A DNA stretch of 64,000 nt from Psychrobacter cibarius (GCF_016107535.1 NZ_JABASQ010000005.1:1-64000); one strand, 5' to 3'; counted from the stretch's first letter, positions 27,601-36,737 are shown. A program made the numbers and translations. The notes: generated by a model from the letters alone, not told the origin.

Positions 27601-27669
27601 GGCAGTTTAATACTATTAATTGGTTATCTTGCACCGTTACCTCCTGCCCGCGATGAAATAGAAAATTAA
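24631..27669 (+). CDS. DUF2339 polytopic membrane protein
   Basis: A very large (1012-residue) inner-membrane protein of the DUF2339 family. It starts with a membrane helix (about 5-20), a coiled-coil segment (21-55) and a Pro-rich linker (90-120). The conserved NWFFGGNLVVRVGVIVLLIGVVLLLRL block follows near 129, and then some 25 hydrophobic helices to the C-terminus, which ends in RDEIEN. Asp/Asn-rich loops near 355-375 and 535-560 are likely cytosolic or periplasmic insertions. The family has no assigned biochemical role. It is not in an operon with any recognisable partner. Confidence 0.88.
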   Translation: MSDISGFVLLVCLVVIIVFYNKLKRRVDQLQRDITQLQDELQAQQHRVSSMNNNADNDVDVHTEPMAQTIADTHSPQPIIEELFDSAPPLPTATIHPKPAPSPKKPSPIEPDERSLPIVTSLIHSIKNWFFGGNLVVRVGVIVLLIGVVLLLRLLSDYIEVSIASKLLAIGILGLGLAALGLKLAKNRFAYGITLQGTGLAIAYLTTFFAYSVYQIIPSIPSFVGLGLLSAITIALAVRQNAFPLALLALSGGFFAPILTSEDTGSLVILFSYYLLLNVTIAIIAHYRPWKILNLFGVTVTFGLAYYWGISENLSTVIEAQRWSLVLLVTLHLLLYLFVVIRYAQQIIAYNTLNETDIIQTDSADNVKHLDSVHARNNSYVFPLDTGLLFSVPILAFGLFAALLDDIPNALTIASAILATVYLGLGWLFVQRSQRYALITEGMLALGFGFLALVIPLALDAEWIAFGWSVQGLALVWFGRRSLRAWSVLFGLLLQLISIGMLMVKVVFAIQDYPTLALTISAMTYLATVFILRTNNSPAMLNDSLNEDLNDSLDNHSTYSQEQNATPDAIATYANALGISTHAAQQWLTSINSHSTVFNLVWHSPILIRFLTFTAIAWLLQVLLLDFNQWFASWTLATTTMIALAALVSLAIYWTINRYRLWIEIRQLSHGLSIVFYLMLVLQLPQKFEFHLSWQTADWLLLTGLIIGWLIIGQLWLKTWYNHSELSRYDGASWLGASILIITAAAHYGLADSAGVMAVLMPAILILAGLWRCHRYASYRKQNTRTNKAFKQSPLYWFDWQQALLSCAAIFAPIALSWVIMTNWSYDGVIWGLSYFPLLNLYDITSLLTLLVGFSLYYMSQHRRDESRIESSAAPQTKRIFTADYLLVMLGLISFWLISSMLVRTLHAFIGKPLWDSAQGGAWNSEQVQTGLTILWTLLALVATIVASRYWQRTLWFMGIGLLGVVVIKLVIVDLSQTEAIWRVISFLGAGSLILLIGYLAPLPPARDEIEN

Positions 27670-27805
27670 GCTCAAGAATAACCGCGCATCTGGTTGGGCG
27701 AAATTGTAGCGTGAGCAAGGTGGTTCTGTAGTAAACTGGACACCATGAAAAGTAAATGACGATCGTCTTACTTTGCGCATTTTTTATAAAAGGTTATGAA
27801 AGCAG

Positions 27806-28762
27806 ATGGATAAGAGAGCAAGTATTCAGTGGTTCCCTGGGCACATGAACAAAGCCCGTAACGAAATCAAAGAAATCATGCCGCAGATGGATTTGGTCAT
27901 CGAGGTGATCGATGCGCGTATCCCATATAGTAGTGAAAACCCAATGGTCGCGGCATTGCGCGGCGAAAAACCCGTCATCAAAATCCTGAACAAAGCCGAC
28001 CTTGCTGATCCTGAATTGACCCAAGCGTGGATGGACTATCTTGAGCAGCAAAGCGGTGTGAAAGCCATTGCTTGCGATACTGATAAAGCCAATGATGTCA
28101 AACGTATCATCGCCATCTGTAAACAGCTCGTGCCCAATAAAGTGGGTACGGGTCGCCAAATCAAAGCCATGATTATGGGCATACCAAACGTCGGTAAATC
28201 GACGTTGATTAATACCTTGGCTGGACGCGCCGTAGCAAGAACTGGCGATGAGCCAGCAGTTACTAAGTCGCAGCAGTTGATTAAACTTGATGATGACATC
28301 ATGCTTTATGACACGCCCGGTATGTTATGGCCAAAAGTCGAAAACGAAAACTCTGGCTATCGTCTGGCAGCGACGGGTGGTATTCGTGATACGGCTTTTG
28401 ACTTCGCTGATGTCGCCAGCTATACCGCTGAATACTTGATGCAAGCCTACCCTGAGCTGCTAAAAACCCGCTATAAAATTGAAGCGCTACCAAAGACTGA
28501 TTGGGAGTTTTTTGAAGTCGCTGGACGCAATCGCGGCTGTGTACGTTCGGGCAATCAAGTCGATACCTACCGCATGTCTGAGATTTTGATCAACGAGTTA
28601 CGTAGCGCTAAGCTTGGGCGTATTACGCTTGAGACGCCAGCCATGTCTGAAGCTGAAGAACTCGTCGTCGCTGAGCAGCGCTTAGCAGCAGAAGAAAAAA
28701 GAATCGCCAAAGAAGAAGAAAAGCGTTTACGTCGTTTGAAAACGCGGAAGAATCGGAAATAG
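27806..28762 (+). CDS. rbgA: Ribosome biogenesis GTPase YlqF/RbgA
   Basis: Circularly permuted GTPase that acts in assembly of the large ribosomal subunit. G motifs appear in the permuted order G4-G5-G1-G3: LNKADLAD at 61-68, then GIPNVGKST at 125-133 (Walker A), then DTPGM at 169-173. An N-terminal WFPGHMNKARNEI block and a C-terminal RNA-binding domain (about 200-270) match the YlqF family. A Lys/Glu/Arg-rich helical tail (275-318) is longer than in Bacillus RbgA. The symbol is by family; the gene is often called ylqF. Confidence 0.93.
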   Translation: MDKRASIQWFPGHMNKARNEIKEIMPQMDLVIEVIDARIPYSSENPMVAALRGEKPVIKILNKADLADPELTQAWMDYLEQQSGVKAIACDTDKANDVKRIIAICKQLVPNKVGTGRQIKAMIMGIPNVGKSTLINTLAGRAVARTGDEPAVTKSQQLIKLDDDIMLYDTPGMLWPKVENENSGYRLAATGGIRDTAFDFADVASYTAEYLMQAYPELLKTRYKIEALPKTDWEFFEVAGRNRGCVRSGNQVDTYRMSEILINELRSAKLGRITLETPAMSEAEELVVAEQRLAAEEKRIAKEEEKRLRRLKTRKNRK

Positions 28763-28783
28763 GGTTGATAAACATAAAACCAA

Positions 28784-29179
28784 TCATGTAGAAGTGAAAA
28801 TCTTCCCGTCAGGCAAAGAAACCAACCCTAGCAAATAATAAAACACCAACCCATGTTTCTTTGCCAATGGTGCAATTACTCTAGCAGCTTCTTGCATATT
28901 ACCATCTGGCAGTGGTAGAGAGACAGCAAAGGTATCCTGTAGCTGTACATGAGCGACCGTTGCTCCAAATGCTAATGAGAGCTCGAATGATAAATCACCT
29001 TCATGGGCAAATTGCTGTAGCTCAGTGGCGAATTTTAATATGTTTTCACTATGAGCGCTGACCTCTACCTCTAGTAGCTGTGGTAGTAATACACCTGCGC
29101 TATCATACGAGTCTGGCAGATACTCATCGCCATCACCCAAGCTTGCATCCCAAACATAAAACAAAGCATATTCATGCAT
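28784..29179 (-). CDS. Hypothetical protein sharing a domain with its neighbour
   Basis: 131 residues, acidic and soluble. The whole protein resembles the first ~130 residues of the upstream gene product: a start with YVWD (neighbour FVWD), and a C-terminal block VIAPLAKKHGLVFYYLLG followed by PDGKIF, against VIAPLCEELGLVFYDTRG and PDGTIY next door. The two genes are 6 nt apart, on the same strand and probably co-translated. The family is unknown to me. Tandem paralogy of small acidic proteins is often seen for immunity proteins, but no toxin gene is visible. Confidence 0.75.
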   Translation of the reverse strand: MHEYALFYVWDASLGDGDEYLPDSYDSAGVLLPQLLEVEVSAHSENILKFATELQQFAHEGDLSFELSLAFGATVAHVQLQDTFAVSLPLPDGNMQEAARVIAPLAKKHGLVFYYLLGLVSLPDGKIFTST

Positions 29180-29185
29180 AGCTGG

Positions 29186-30310
29186 CTACTCCAATGGCTC
29201 TACGGTAGATAAAATCTCTAAAAGTCTATCCCAGCGCTCATTCATTCTATGCTTAACATAATCGTTTGGTGAGTTATTAATCAGATCACGATACTGGGTA
29301 ACCAACTCATCAAAGTCCTCTCGACCTGCAAGTTTGGCTAAAATAAGTTGTATATCCGCACTTTCACCATGGCTATGCCCTTTTGCAATCTTATTATGTA
29401 GTAACAAAAAAAGCTGATTGTAGCTGTCTATCTGATCTACTTCATCCAGTTTACTGACAAACTCAGTATTGATAAATTCAGGAATCTGTTTTTGCTTATC
29501 TGAAAAGCTGCTATAACATACATTCATATAATCTAGCTTTAAATAAGGAGATTGTCGAGTAAGCTCAGTTGGCAGCGATACTTTATCGTAAATCTCTTCA
29601 AAAGCTGGTGATACAAAATACGCATGAATCTTTAATATAAAATAGCCGTTCTTACCTTCTGCTCCTCCAGTTAGCCGCACATGACCATAAGGCATGGGCT
29701 TGGTACAACCATCGACTTCAAGAGAGTCAATAACGTTAGCGCTTGTTACTTGGCTACGCTGATAACCATAACGTTCTAAACAATCATGCATGAATGGGTG
29801 CAGTATTTTTTCAAAGTCCTCTCTATCTCTAGGAACCTGTGCCTCTGGCTTATAAATATCAGCGGACTGTTTTGCCAGCGCCCGCTTTTCTTTTAGCAGT
29901 GCCATGCCTCTTGCGATGTTAGGCGGATAGATCGTACCATCTGGATAGGCGGCCATACCCCGCGTGTCATAAAACACTAGCCCTAATTCTTCACATAAAG
30001 GGGCGATAACATCTAGTGCTTCACCGTGCAGTGCTTCAGGTGTGGGTATGGCGACGCAAGCGGTCTTAGGATGTGTTTTCATCTCTAAATTTGTATTTAC
30101 GTAGGCTTCATAAAAGACTTCTGAATAATCCGAGGTTCTGGCCTCGTTCACGAGAAGATCTGCCAGCTCAATAATGTTTGGACTAATATCATCCACTGGC
30201 TGCTGGCGCAAAGCTTCAAAATCGTGCGTTGCTTGTTCCCATGAGCTATCTTTACTTGGTGTACAAGTAATTTGATGGATATCCCAAACGAAAAAGGTTT
30301 GTGCTGACAA
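29186..30310 (-). CDS. Hypothetical two-domain protein
   Basis: 374 residues, soluble. The N-terminal ~135 residues are paralogous to the small downstream protein. The second half (about 155-374) has no recognised motif; it includes FMHDCLERYGYQRSQV, GGAEGKNGYFILKIHAYFVSPAF and a helical C-terminus. The start is TTG at 30310 (30308-30310), supported by a strong AGGAGAG 5-6 nt upstream. Genes on both sides (rbgA convergent, mutY divergent) are unrelated. The function is not known, and I do not assign one. Confidence 0.75.
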   Translation of the reverse strand: MSAQTFFVWDIHQITCTPSKDSSWEQATHDFEALRQQPVDDISPNIIELADLLVNEARTSDYSEVFYEAYVNTNLEMKTHPKTACVAIPTPEALHGEALDVIAPLCEELGLVFYDTRGMAAYPDGTIYPPNIARGMALLKEKRALAKQSADIYKPEAQVPRDREDFEKILHPFMHDCLERYGYQRSQVTSANVIDSLEVDGCTKPMPYGHVRLTGGAEGKNGYFILKIHAYFVSPAFEEIYDKVSLPTELTRQSPYLKLDYMNVCYSSFSDKQKQIPEFINTEFVSKLDEVDQIDSYNQLFLLLHNKIAKGHSHGESADIQLILAKLAGREDFDELVTQYRDLINNSPNDYVKHRMNERWDRLLEILSTVEPLE

Positions 30311-30498
30311 TATACTCTCTCCTAAACTATTAATGAAAACAATGGTTCTACTTATATTTATTATTAAACCAACAATGAATAGTTAAACTATATTCTTCCA
30401 TAAAAATAACAGACCATTGCATAGCGACCTGCATCACCCCATAAACAAAGATAACCTTTTATAGTCTGATATTTCTTATTAATTGACAAGGATTATTC

Positions 30499-31731
30499 TT
30501 GCCTACTTTATTCTCTCAACCTGATTCATCTTTAAACTCCTTCGCCTCCCGCCTCCTTGACTGGTTCGCTGAAAACGGTCGCCACGATTTACCTTGGCAA
30601 CAACACCAAGCTGACATACCCAATCCTTATATCGTTTGGCTATCAGAAGTCATGCTCCAGCAAACGCAAGTAACCACTGTGCTGCTCTACTTTGCCCGTT
30701 TTATGGATAGCTTTCCGACGGTGCAAGACTTGGCCGCAGCAGAATGGGACATGGTGGCAGAACACTGGGCGGGGCTTGGCTACTATGCGCGGGCGCGTAA
30801 TCTGCATAAAGGCGCAAAGCAATTGGTTGCAGTGATTGATGAGACGAGCGACTTTCCACAAACACTAGCAGGTTGGGAAGCCATCTCTGGCGTTGGCCCA
30901 TCGACCGCTGGCGCGATTATGGCAATGGGGTTACATCGTTATGGCGTCATCTGTGATGGTAATGTCAAACGCGTTCTCACACGCTGGGCGGCTATCGATG
31001 GTGATATTACTAAATCTGCCACCACTAAAGAGCTGTGGGCATTGGCAGAACGTCTAACGCCTAGAGAGAACTCAGGACTGTTTGCACAAGCGATGATGGA
31101 TATGGGCGCGACGTTATGCACGCGTAGCAAACCTGCCTGCCTATTATGCCCCCTTCAAGAGGATTGCTTGGCACATGCTGAGGGACGCGAAACGGATTAT
31201 CCAGTCAAAGCAAAAAAGCAGCCCAAACCCAGCAAGTTTAGCAATGCGTTATTGATTGAAGCTATTGATGGCAAAATACTGTGGCTACAACGCCCTGACA
31301 ATGGCATTTGGGGTGGGTTGTGGAGTTTGCCTTTACAGTTTATAGAAAAAACCGCAGGCAAAATGAATACTAAAACTGCCGCAGAAAAAACGACTGAAAT
31401 TGACGATACAGTATTAAAAGTGACCAGTAATGAAAAAGTATACGAAGCAGAATTTACTACTGCCGAGCAAATTATCAATGAGTGGTTAGATAAGCATAAA
31501 TTGACAGCAAAAGCAGTCAGTAAAACTTTATTAGACGATGCTCCTATTAAACATTCACTGACACATTTTCATTGGTATTTGACACCGCAATCGCTGATTT
31601 TAAATGCTCAGCAAATTACCGAAATAACCGAAGCTTTAGAAGCAGCACAAATTAATATTAATTGGCTAAATGCTGTTGATGCTCAGGCAACGCTTGGATT
31701 GCCACGAGCAATGGTTAAGATTTTAGAATAA
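30499..31731 (+). CDS. mutY: A/G-specific adenine DNA glycosylase
   Basis: Removes adenine mispaired with 8-oxoguanine. The catalytic Glu50 lies in SEVMLQQTQV, the helix-hairpin-helix in ISGVGPSTAGAIMAM (129-143), and the conserved catalytic Asp153 in CDGNVKRV. The [4Fe-4S] cluster cysteines are at 207, 214, 217 and 223 (C-x6-C-x2-C-x5-C). The C-terminal NUDIX-like 8-oxoG recognition domain (about 248-400) is present with IWGGLWSLPLQF, plus a Lys/Thr/Glu-rich insertion at about 282-320. The start codon is TTG, with AAGGAT about 8 nt upstream. Length is 410, somewhat longer than E. coli (350). Confidence 0.95.
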   Translation: MPTLFSQPDSSLNSFASRLLDWFAENGRHDLPWQQHQADIPNPYIVWLSEVMLQQTQVTTVLLYFARFMDSFPTVQDLAAAEWDMVAEHWAGLGYYARARNLHKGAKQLVAVIDETSDFPQTLAGWEAISGVGPSTAGAIMAMGLHRYGVICDGNVKRVLTRWAAIDGDITKSATTKELWALAERLTPRENSGLFAQAMMDMGATLCTRSKPACLLCPLQEDCLAHAEGRETDYPVKAKKQPKPSKFSNALLIEAIDGKILWLQRPDNGIWGGLWSLPLQFIEKTAGKMNTKTAAEKTTEIDDTVLKVTSNEKVYEAEFTTAEQIINEWLDKHKLTAKAVSKTLLDDAPIKHSLTHFHWYLTPQSLILNAQQITEITEALEAAQININWLNAVDAQATLGLPRAMVKILE

Positions 31732-31767
31732 AAAAAGCGACTCATTATCAATAGTGAGTCGCTTTTT
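31732..31767. terminator. Bidirectional intrinsic terminator
   Basis: AAAAAGCGACTCA pairs with TGAGTCGCTTTTT (13 bp perfect). It starts directly after the mutY stop codon and lies 27 nt from the tesB stop on the other strand. Confidence 0.93.
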
Positions 31768-31793
31768 CTTTAGTCATCGTAGTACGGTTAGCG

Positions 31794-32696
31794 CTAAGAC
31801 TTCGGCACTCGCAAACGCATCAGGCCTTCTTGTTGTACCGTAGCAACCAGCTTACCATCTTGCCAAAACTGCCCATGGTTTAAGCCCTTGGCATTAGACG
31901 TGGTATCACTCCACATGTCGTATAGCATCCAACCGTTTAGATCAAAATTACGATGGAAATGCATCGAGTGGTCAATACTAGCCGCTTGCAAGCCGCTGGT
32001 CATAAAGCTAACACCGTGCGACATCAGCCCTGTACCAACCAGATAAAAATCGGACGAAAATGCCAATAGCGCTTGTTGAATCGCAACAGGTTGATTGCCC
32101 AATTCGCGGATACGCAACCAGTTCGCCTGCTTCGGTTTCATTGGCTCTGGATGAATCGGATCACGCGGTTTAACGGGTTTAATTTCGACATGGCGACGGC
32201 GCATAAAGCGAGCTTTGAGTGCGTCTGGTACTTTTCCGACATACTCTTCCTTTAAATCTTGCTCAGCCAGTAAATCCTCTGGTGGCGGATAGACAGGCAT
32301 GTCTTCTTGATACTCTAAACCCTCTTCCATCGGCGAAAACGAGGCTATCATTGAAAATATTACTTGCTCAATGGGCGCTTTACCACGCACTTCTTTATAC
32401 TGAATCGCCGTCACTTCACGCGCAGACAGACTACGACCGTCACGCAAGCGGCGCACCTGATAAATCACTGGCTGCGTGATATCACCACCGCGCAAAAAAT
32501 AGCCGTGCAGTGAATGACAGGGCTTGTCTTTGTCCAGTGTATGCGCCGCCGCCATGATGGCTTGGGCGAGCACTTGTCCACCAAAAATACGACTGCCAAC
32601 ATAGTCATGGCTCTTACCCTCAAAGACATCGGGGGTCACTTCAATAAGCGCTACAGTAGCTAGCAGCTCATCAATCAATTGCGAATAATCGGACAT
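31794..32696 (-). CDS. tesB: Acyl-CoA thioesterase II
   Basis: Double hot-dog thioesterase that hydrolyses medium and long-chain acyl-CoA. The preferred start ATG 32696 gives 300 residues beginning MSDYSQLIDELL; an upstream codon at 32750 would add 18 unusual residues. Family landmarks: RIFGGQVLAQAIMAA near 39-53, HSLHGYFLRGGD near 63-74, the C-terminal IDHSMHFHRNFDLNGWMLYDM with the catalytic Asp near 240, and the final GQFWQDGKLVATVQQEGLMR. It is a single unit ending at the terminator shared with mutY. Confidence 0.93.
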   Translation of the reverse strand: MSDYSQLIDELLATVALIEVTPDVFEGKSHDYVGSRIFGGQVLAQAIMAAAHTLDKDKPCHSLHGYFLRGGDITQPVIYQVRRLRDGRSLSAREVTAIQYKEVRGKAPIEQVIFSMIASFSPMEEGLEYQEDMPVYPPPEDLLAEQDLKEEYVGKVPDALKARFMRRRHVEIKPVKPRDPIHPEPMKPKQANWLRIRELGNQPVAIQQALLAFSSDFYLVGTGLMSHGVSFMTSGLQAASIDHSMHFHRNFDLNGWMLYDMWSDTTSNAKGLNHGQFWQDGKLVATVQQEGLMRLRVPKS

Positions 32697-33110
32697 GACG
32701 ATATGTTTCCTTATTTTTATCAAAAACGCTAAGCATCTAAAAATACGCACCTAAAGATATCGATATGATATCGCGAAAGACAAAAGACACTTTGCATTTG
32801 AATGTAAAATAATATGAAATCACTTGCTGAAAATGCACAAGAGAGATTTAACACGAAAATTTTAGCGCAAAAAACACGGTCATAGCAGCGCTATCACCAG
32901 CATTTATTATATCGTTGTTTCAGCTTAAAAGAAGTACAAAGCAATCGAGTACAAAGGTATATGTGATATTTCGCACGAGACGCGGTCACCCTTTTATAGC
33001 AAACGGGCTATAAATCGAAAAGATAAACATCTTACTCAATATCGATGGCTTTGACTAGAGAGCGACGCTCACTTGGCAATATCATGTTGATATTTTTGCT
33101 TAACATGCCT

Positions 33111-33133
33111 TAGGGCGCGTCCTAATATAAACG
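33111..33133. repeat. Solo copy of a MITE-like terminal repeat
   Basis: TAGGGCGCGTCCTAATATAAACG aligns with TAGGGCGTGTCCTCAATCTGAACG at the left end of the 54460 element with a one-base gap and few mismatches. No matching inverted partner is seen within 500 bases. Probably a remnant end of the same mobile family. Confidence 0.5.
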
Positions 33134-33144
33134 ATATTAATCAT

Positions 33145-33180
33145 AAAAGAACGAGATGCTATTAAACATCTCGTTCTTTT
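33145..33180 (-). terminator. Terminator of rapA
   Basis: AAAAGAACGAGATG pairs perfectly with CATCTCGTTCTTTT (14 bp, 8-nt loop). On the - strand it begins 12 nt after the rapA stop codon. Confidence 0.9.
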
Positions 33181-33192
33181 GATCATTTACAT

Positions 33193-36081
33193 TTATGGCT
33201 TCACTGCCACTAACACACGGATGGAGTCTGGAACTAATAACAGACTACCTAGTGCTTGCTCACCTTGGGCTTTTAGCTGCTCCAAGCGCTCAATCTCGGC
33301 AGGACGTACGTTAGGATTAATCGTTTGTAGATGCTTTAGGCGTTTGATTTCACGTGACCACTGCTGGCTAAAACGGGCACTGGCTTGTTCGCCAATCTCA
33401 GCAAGCTGCTGACGGGCAATCTCTTCCGCTTCATAATAACGCTGCTCAATCACATCACCGCGTACTTTAATGACTTGGCGGGCGCGGTTTTTATCCAGAC
33501 GCTCAATATGCGGCATAATCATCTCCGCACTGATACGCGAGGACAGATCACTGCCTTGCTCACTGATAAACACGCGGATATTTTGCGTGGTCAGCGTCGC
33601 TGGTAAATTGAGCAACCTTGGCGCAATGGCTTCAACGCGGAAATTCACTTCGAGCAGCACCATACCTTGTGGTACAGCAGAACTTTTTAGCATCGCCACC
33701 GTGGTATTACCAAAGGTGCTGGTACTCGCCAACTCATAAATCGCGCGCATCAATGGATGTTCGTGAGTGATAAATTCGATATCTTCACGCTGTAGTGCTT
33801 GCTCACGCTCGAATGTCAACGTCATACCGTCTTCGTCACCGAGTGGCAGACCATCGATATAATCACTAATTTCAGTGCTGTCAATCGGAGCAATCACCCA
33901 CGAGCCATCGCGCTGGATATTGTGATCGATATTGGCTGAGGCAAAAAAGCGCTCAATAAACTGCGGCAGTAGATTATGACCATCAAAATCGCGCATGGCG
34001 TCAGCGATACGTTTGGCAACACGTGGGCGACACGAGTTGTATTCTAATAGGCGATCACGACCCGCTTGTAGCTGTGCCTCTAACCCCAATCGCGTCTGTT
34101 TCGCTTCTTCGATGATATCTTGTAGTATCGCACGGTTCTCGTCAGTATCCGCGCCTTCAAGCATGGGTTTTAGCTCTTGAATATACTGCTCTTGCACGCT
34201 CTGCGCCGTTGGAGAGATTTGATTAAACATATTCAGCGCGTCGTGATACCAATGATACAGTCGCTCTTGCGCTGTGCCCTGTACATAAGGCACGTGCAGC
34301 ATAATTTGCTGCGTTTGTCCGATGCGATCTAGGCGACCAATACGCTGCTCTAAGGTATCTGGATTGGCTGGCAAATCCCACAATATCAGCTGGCTGGCAA
34401 ACTGGAAGTTACGACCTTCCGAGCCAATCTCCGAGCACAACAATATCTGTGCGCCTTCGCTATCAGCAAAGAACGCTGCTGCTTGGTCACGCTCAAGTAA
34501 GGTCATCTGCTCAGTAAAGATAGCCGTTTTAATACCAGCATGTAAGCGTAATACCGCCTCTAAGCTCTCAACCGTCGCGCCACTACGGGCAATCAACAGC
34601 ACTTTTTTGTGCTTAAGCTCGCCGCGCAAAATATCAATCAACCAAGGCACACGTGGGTCATCTTCTAGCCAGCCACCATCAGGTTGGTTTTCTTCGCCCC
34701 ATAGCTGCTCACGCAATTTACCATTGGTTTGATAGCTGTCTTTCCATGCGGCAGGTAATGCCAGTGGATACGGCTGGCTGCTACGACCATAGAACCCTTT
34801 CACACTTTCACGGGTATTACGGAATAGAATACGACCTGTACCATGACGGTCAAGTAATTCATTAAGCGCATAAGTACGCAATTTTTCGTCATCATTAATC
34901 GTTGCCAACTCATCAAGACTGATGTCTAACAAGCTGCTTAAAGCGGCAATTTGACTGTCGCTTAATGGCTTATCTTCTATCAATACACCAGCGACAGCAG
35001 CCGTTTCAGCAAAGGCTTCTTGACCATCAATAAACTCATCCAAATCATCAAAGCGATCCGGATCAAGCAAACGCAAACGAGCAAAGTGACTTTGTGCCCC
35101 AAGCTGCTCTGGCGTTGCTGTCAATAGCATGACCCCTGGTGTTTCTTCGGCAAAGTCAGCAATCAAGTCATATTTATCATTGCCGCCTTGCGCCTCATCC
35201 CAATGCAGGTGATGCGCCTCATCGACCACCAATAAATCAAACCCTGCATCCATCGCTTGGTCGTACAAATCAGGGTGATCGAGTAATAAATCCATACCGG
35301 CGATGATACATTGCTCAGTGGCAAAGACGTTTTGCTCAGGATCGTGTTCTTTAATGGCTGCTGCACGTACCAAATCAAATAAGGCAAAATTTAGATTAAA
35401 ACGACGACGCAGCTCAATCATCCACTGATATTGCAAACTATCTGGTACAAGAATGAGTACACGCTCAGCTTTTCCTGTTAACAGCTGCTGATGAATAATC
35501 AAACCCGCTTCGATGGTTTTGCCCAAACCAACTTCGTCAGCAAGCAACACACGCGGTGCGATACGTTTGCCAACTTCATGAGCGATATAGAGCTGATGCT
35601 CAATGATATCGACACGCGCACCCATCAAGCCTTTAAGCGGATGACCCGCTAGCGCCGATTGCATACGCAAGATATCTTGACGCAGCTCATACCAATCGCC
35701 ACGCTCAATACGACCAGCCAGCAGACGTTCAAGCGGCTTAGCAAGCGTGATATTGGCAGCCAAACGGGTTTCCATTATCCCTCGTTCATGCTCATCGACA
35801 CTGTATTTGAGTACACCCATCACTTCTTCGACCGCGGTTACGGTATAGCTCTTACCCGCTTGATCAGAAATACTATCGCCGACTTTAAACACCACGCGTG
35901 ATAATGGCGCGGAGTTTTTGGCGTAGACGCGCGTCTCTTCACTTTGTGGAAATAGAATGTGCACACATCGGTCATCTACATCGATGACCACACCCAAGCC
36001 CAGCTCGGACTCCGTATCAGATAAATAACGTTGACCAACGGCAAATTCAGTATTGTGCAATGAAGCGATAGAGATAGTCAT
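33193..36081 (-). CDS. rapA: RNA polymerase-associated helicase-like protein RapA
   Basis: SWI2/SNF2 ATPase that recycles RNA polymerase from stalled post-termination complexes. Length is 962 residues (E. coli 968). The N-terminal Tudor-like domains (1-110) begin with FAVGQRYLSDTESELGLG. Walker A is ADEVGLGKT at 181-189, Walker B DEAHHL at 287-292, and SNF2 motif VI is QRIGRLDRIGQ near 605-615. RapA-specific C-terminal domains follow to residue 962. Every core motif is intact. It is monocistronic between a long upstream gap and its own terminator. Confidence 0.96.
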   Translation of the reverse strand: MTISIASLHNTEFAVGQRYLSDTESELGLGVVIDVDDRCVHILFPQSEETRVYAKNSAPLSRVVFKVGDSISDQAGKSYTVTAVEEVMGVLKYSVDEHERGIMETRLAANITLAKPLERLLAGRIERGDWYELRQDILRMQSALAGHPLKGLMGARVDIIEHQLYIAHEVGKRIAPRVLLADEVGLGKTIEAGLIIHQQLLTGKAERVLILVPDSLQYQWMIELRRRFNLNFALFDLVRAAAIKEHDPEQNVFATEQCIIAGMDLLLDHPDLYDQAMDAGFDLLVVDEAHHLHWDEAQGGNDKYDLIADFAEETPGVMLLTATPEQLGAQSHFARLRLLDPDRFDDLDEFIDGQEAFAETAAVAGVLIEDKPLSDSQIAALSSLLDISLDELATINDDEKLRTYALNELLDRHGTGRILFRNTRESVKGFYGRSSQPYPLALPAAWKDSYQTNGKLREQLWGEENQPDGGWLEDDPRVPWLIDILRGELKHKKVLLIARSGATVESLEAVLRLHAGIKTAIFTEQMTLLERDQAAAFFADSEGAQILLCSEIGSEGRNFQFASQLILWDLPANPDTLEQRIGRLDRIGQTQQIMLHVPYVQGTAQERLYHWYHDALNMFNQISPTAQSVQEQYIQELKPMLEGADTDENRAILQDIIEEAKQTRLGLEAQLQAGRDRLLEYNSCRPRVAKRIADAMRDFDGHNLLPQFIERFFASANIDHNIQRDGSWVIAPIDSTEISDYIDGLPLGDEDGMTLTFEREQALQREDIEFITHEHPLMRAIYELASTSTFGNTTVAMLKSSAVPQGMVLLEVNFRVEAIAPRLLNLPATLTTQNIRVFISEQGSDLSSRISAEMIMPHIERLDKNRARQVIKVRGDVIEQRYYEAEEIARQQLAEIGEQASARFSQQWSREIKRLKHLQTINPNVRPAEIERLEQLKAQGEQALGSLLLVPDSIRVLVAVKP

Positions 36082-36737
36082 AGGGCGATGTCTTTTGTAC
36101 TCAGATAATAGGAAAAAATAGATAGCTCATAATGAGAGTTGCTAGCGTGAATCACTAGCGCGATGTCATTACTTAATAGTCTGAGAGGTCGCCGGCCATA
36201 CCGGCAGCGTCAGCTCATTAGCTAGGTCGCAAGATAAAGCCGACCATTATATAACGTTAGCAGCTAGATGAGTGCGCTAAGTTGACTTTTCAAGAGCAGA
36301 TTATTGCAAGATTATATCAACGCCAAGCATAAGTTGGTCATATAAAACAATAAGATAACGACTCGCAAGTAAAGAAAAAATATTGTCATTATAAAATTGA
36401 TTCTGTATTGTTAAGAAATGCAATAGAACATTTCTTCTTTCTTACCTGAATTATTCAAACGCACGTCTACACATACTCTTTTGCCGCCTAGTATTCATGA
36501 TTGATTATCCTTAAGGATTTATGGGCACAGCATGGCCTTTTATAGTCCTTTAAGTTATAAAACCATCAATAGTTAAGTCGGTTAAGTTATAAGAGTAAAG
36601 TAGTACTTTTAATTTTTTTGCCATTATGTACAGAACATTTTAATTAAGATTACGCATTACCACCTAATTGATTGCCACCAATACCTAGCATTGGCACTCT
36701 TCTTCGTGGTCACTATTATCCAAGGACTATCACCATC
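36082..36737. other. Divergent promoter region, no gene seen
   Basis: 656 bases between rapA (leftward) and the histidine kinase (rightward). No credible reading frame or tRNA on either strand. A short GC-rich hairpin, GCCGG-CCATA-CCGGC (36191-36205), lacks a T run. The region must hold the promoters of both genes; I cannot place them with confidence. Confidence 0.45.

Larger units (their letters stand above)
32697..33192. other. Intergenic region with MITE-end-like sequence
   Basis: About 500 bases between tesB and rapA (both leftward). No gene is seen. It contains the rapA terminator (33145-33180) and, at 33111-33133, a sequence very close to the terminal repeat of the 54.5-kb element. The tesB promoter lies in the right-hand part of the leftward path (32700-32850). 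Confidence 0.5.

Noticed and set aside
36191-36205. GC-rich hairpin GCCGG-CCATA-CCGGC as a terminator
   Set aside because: The stem is only 5 bp and there is no T run on either strand.
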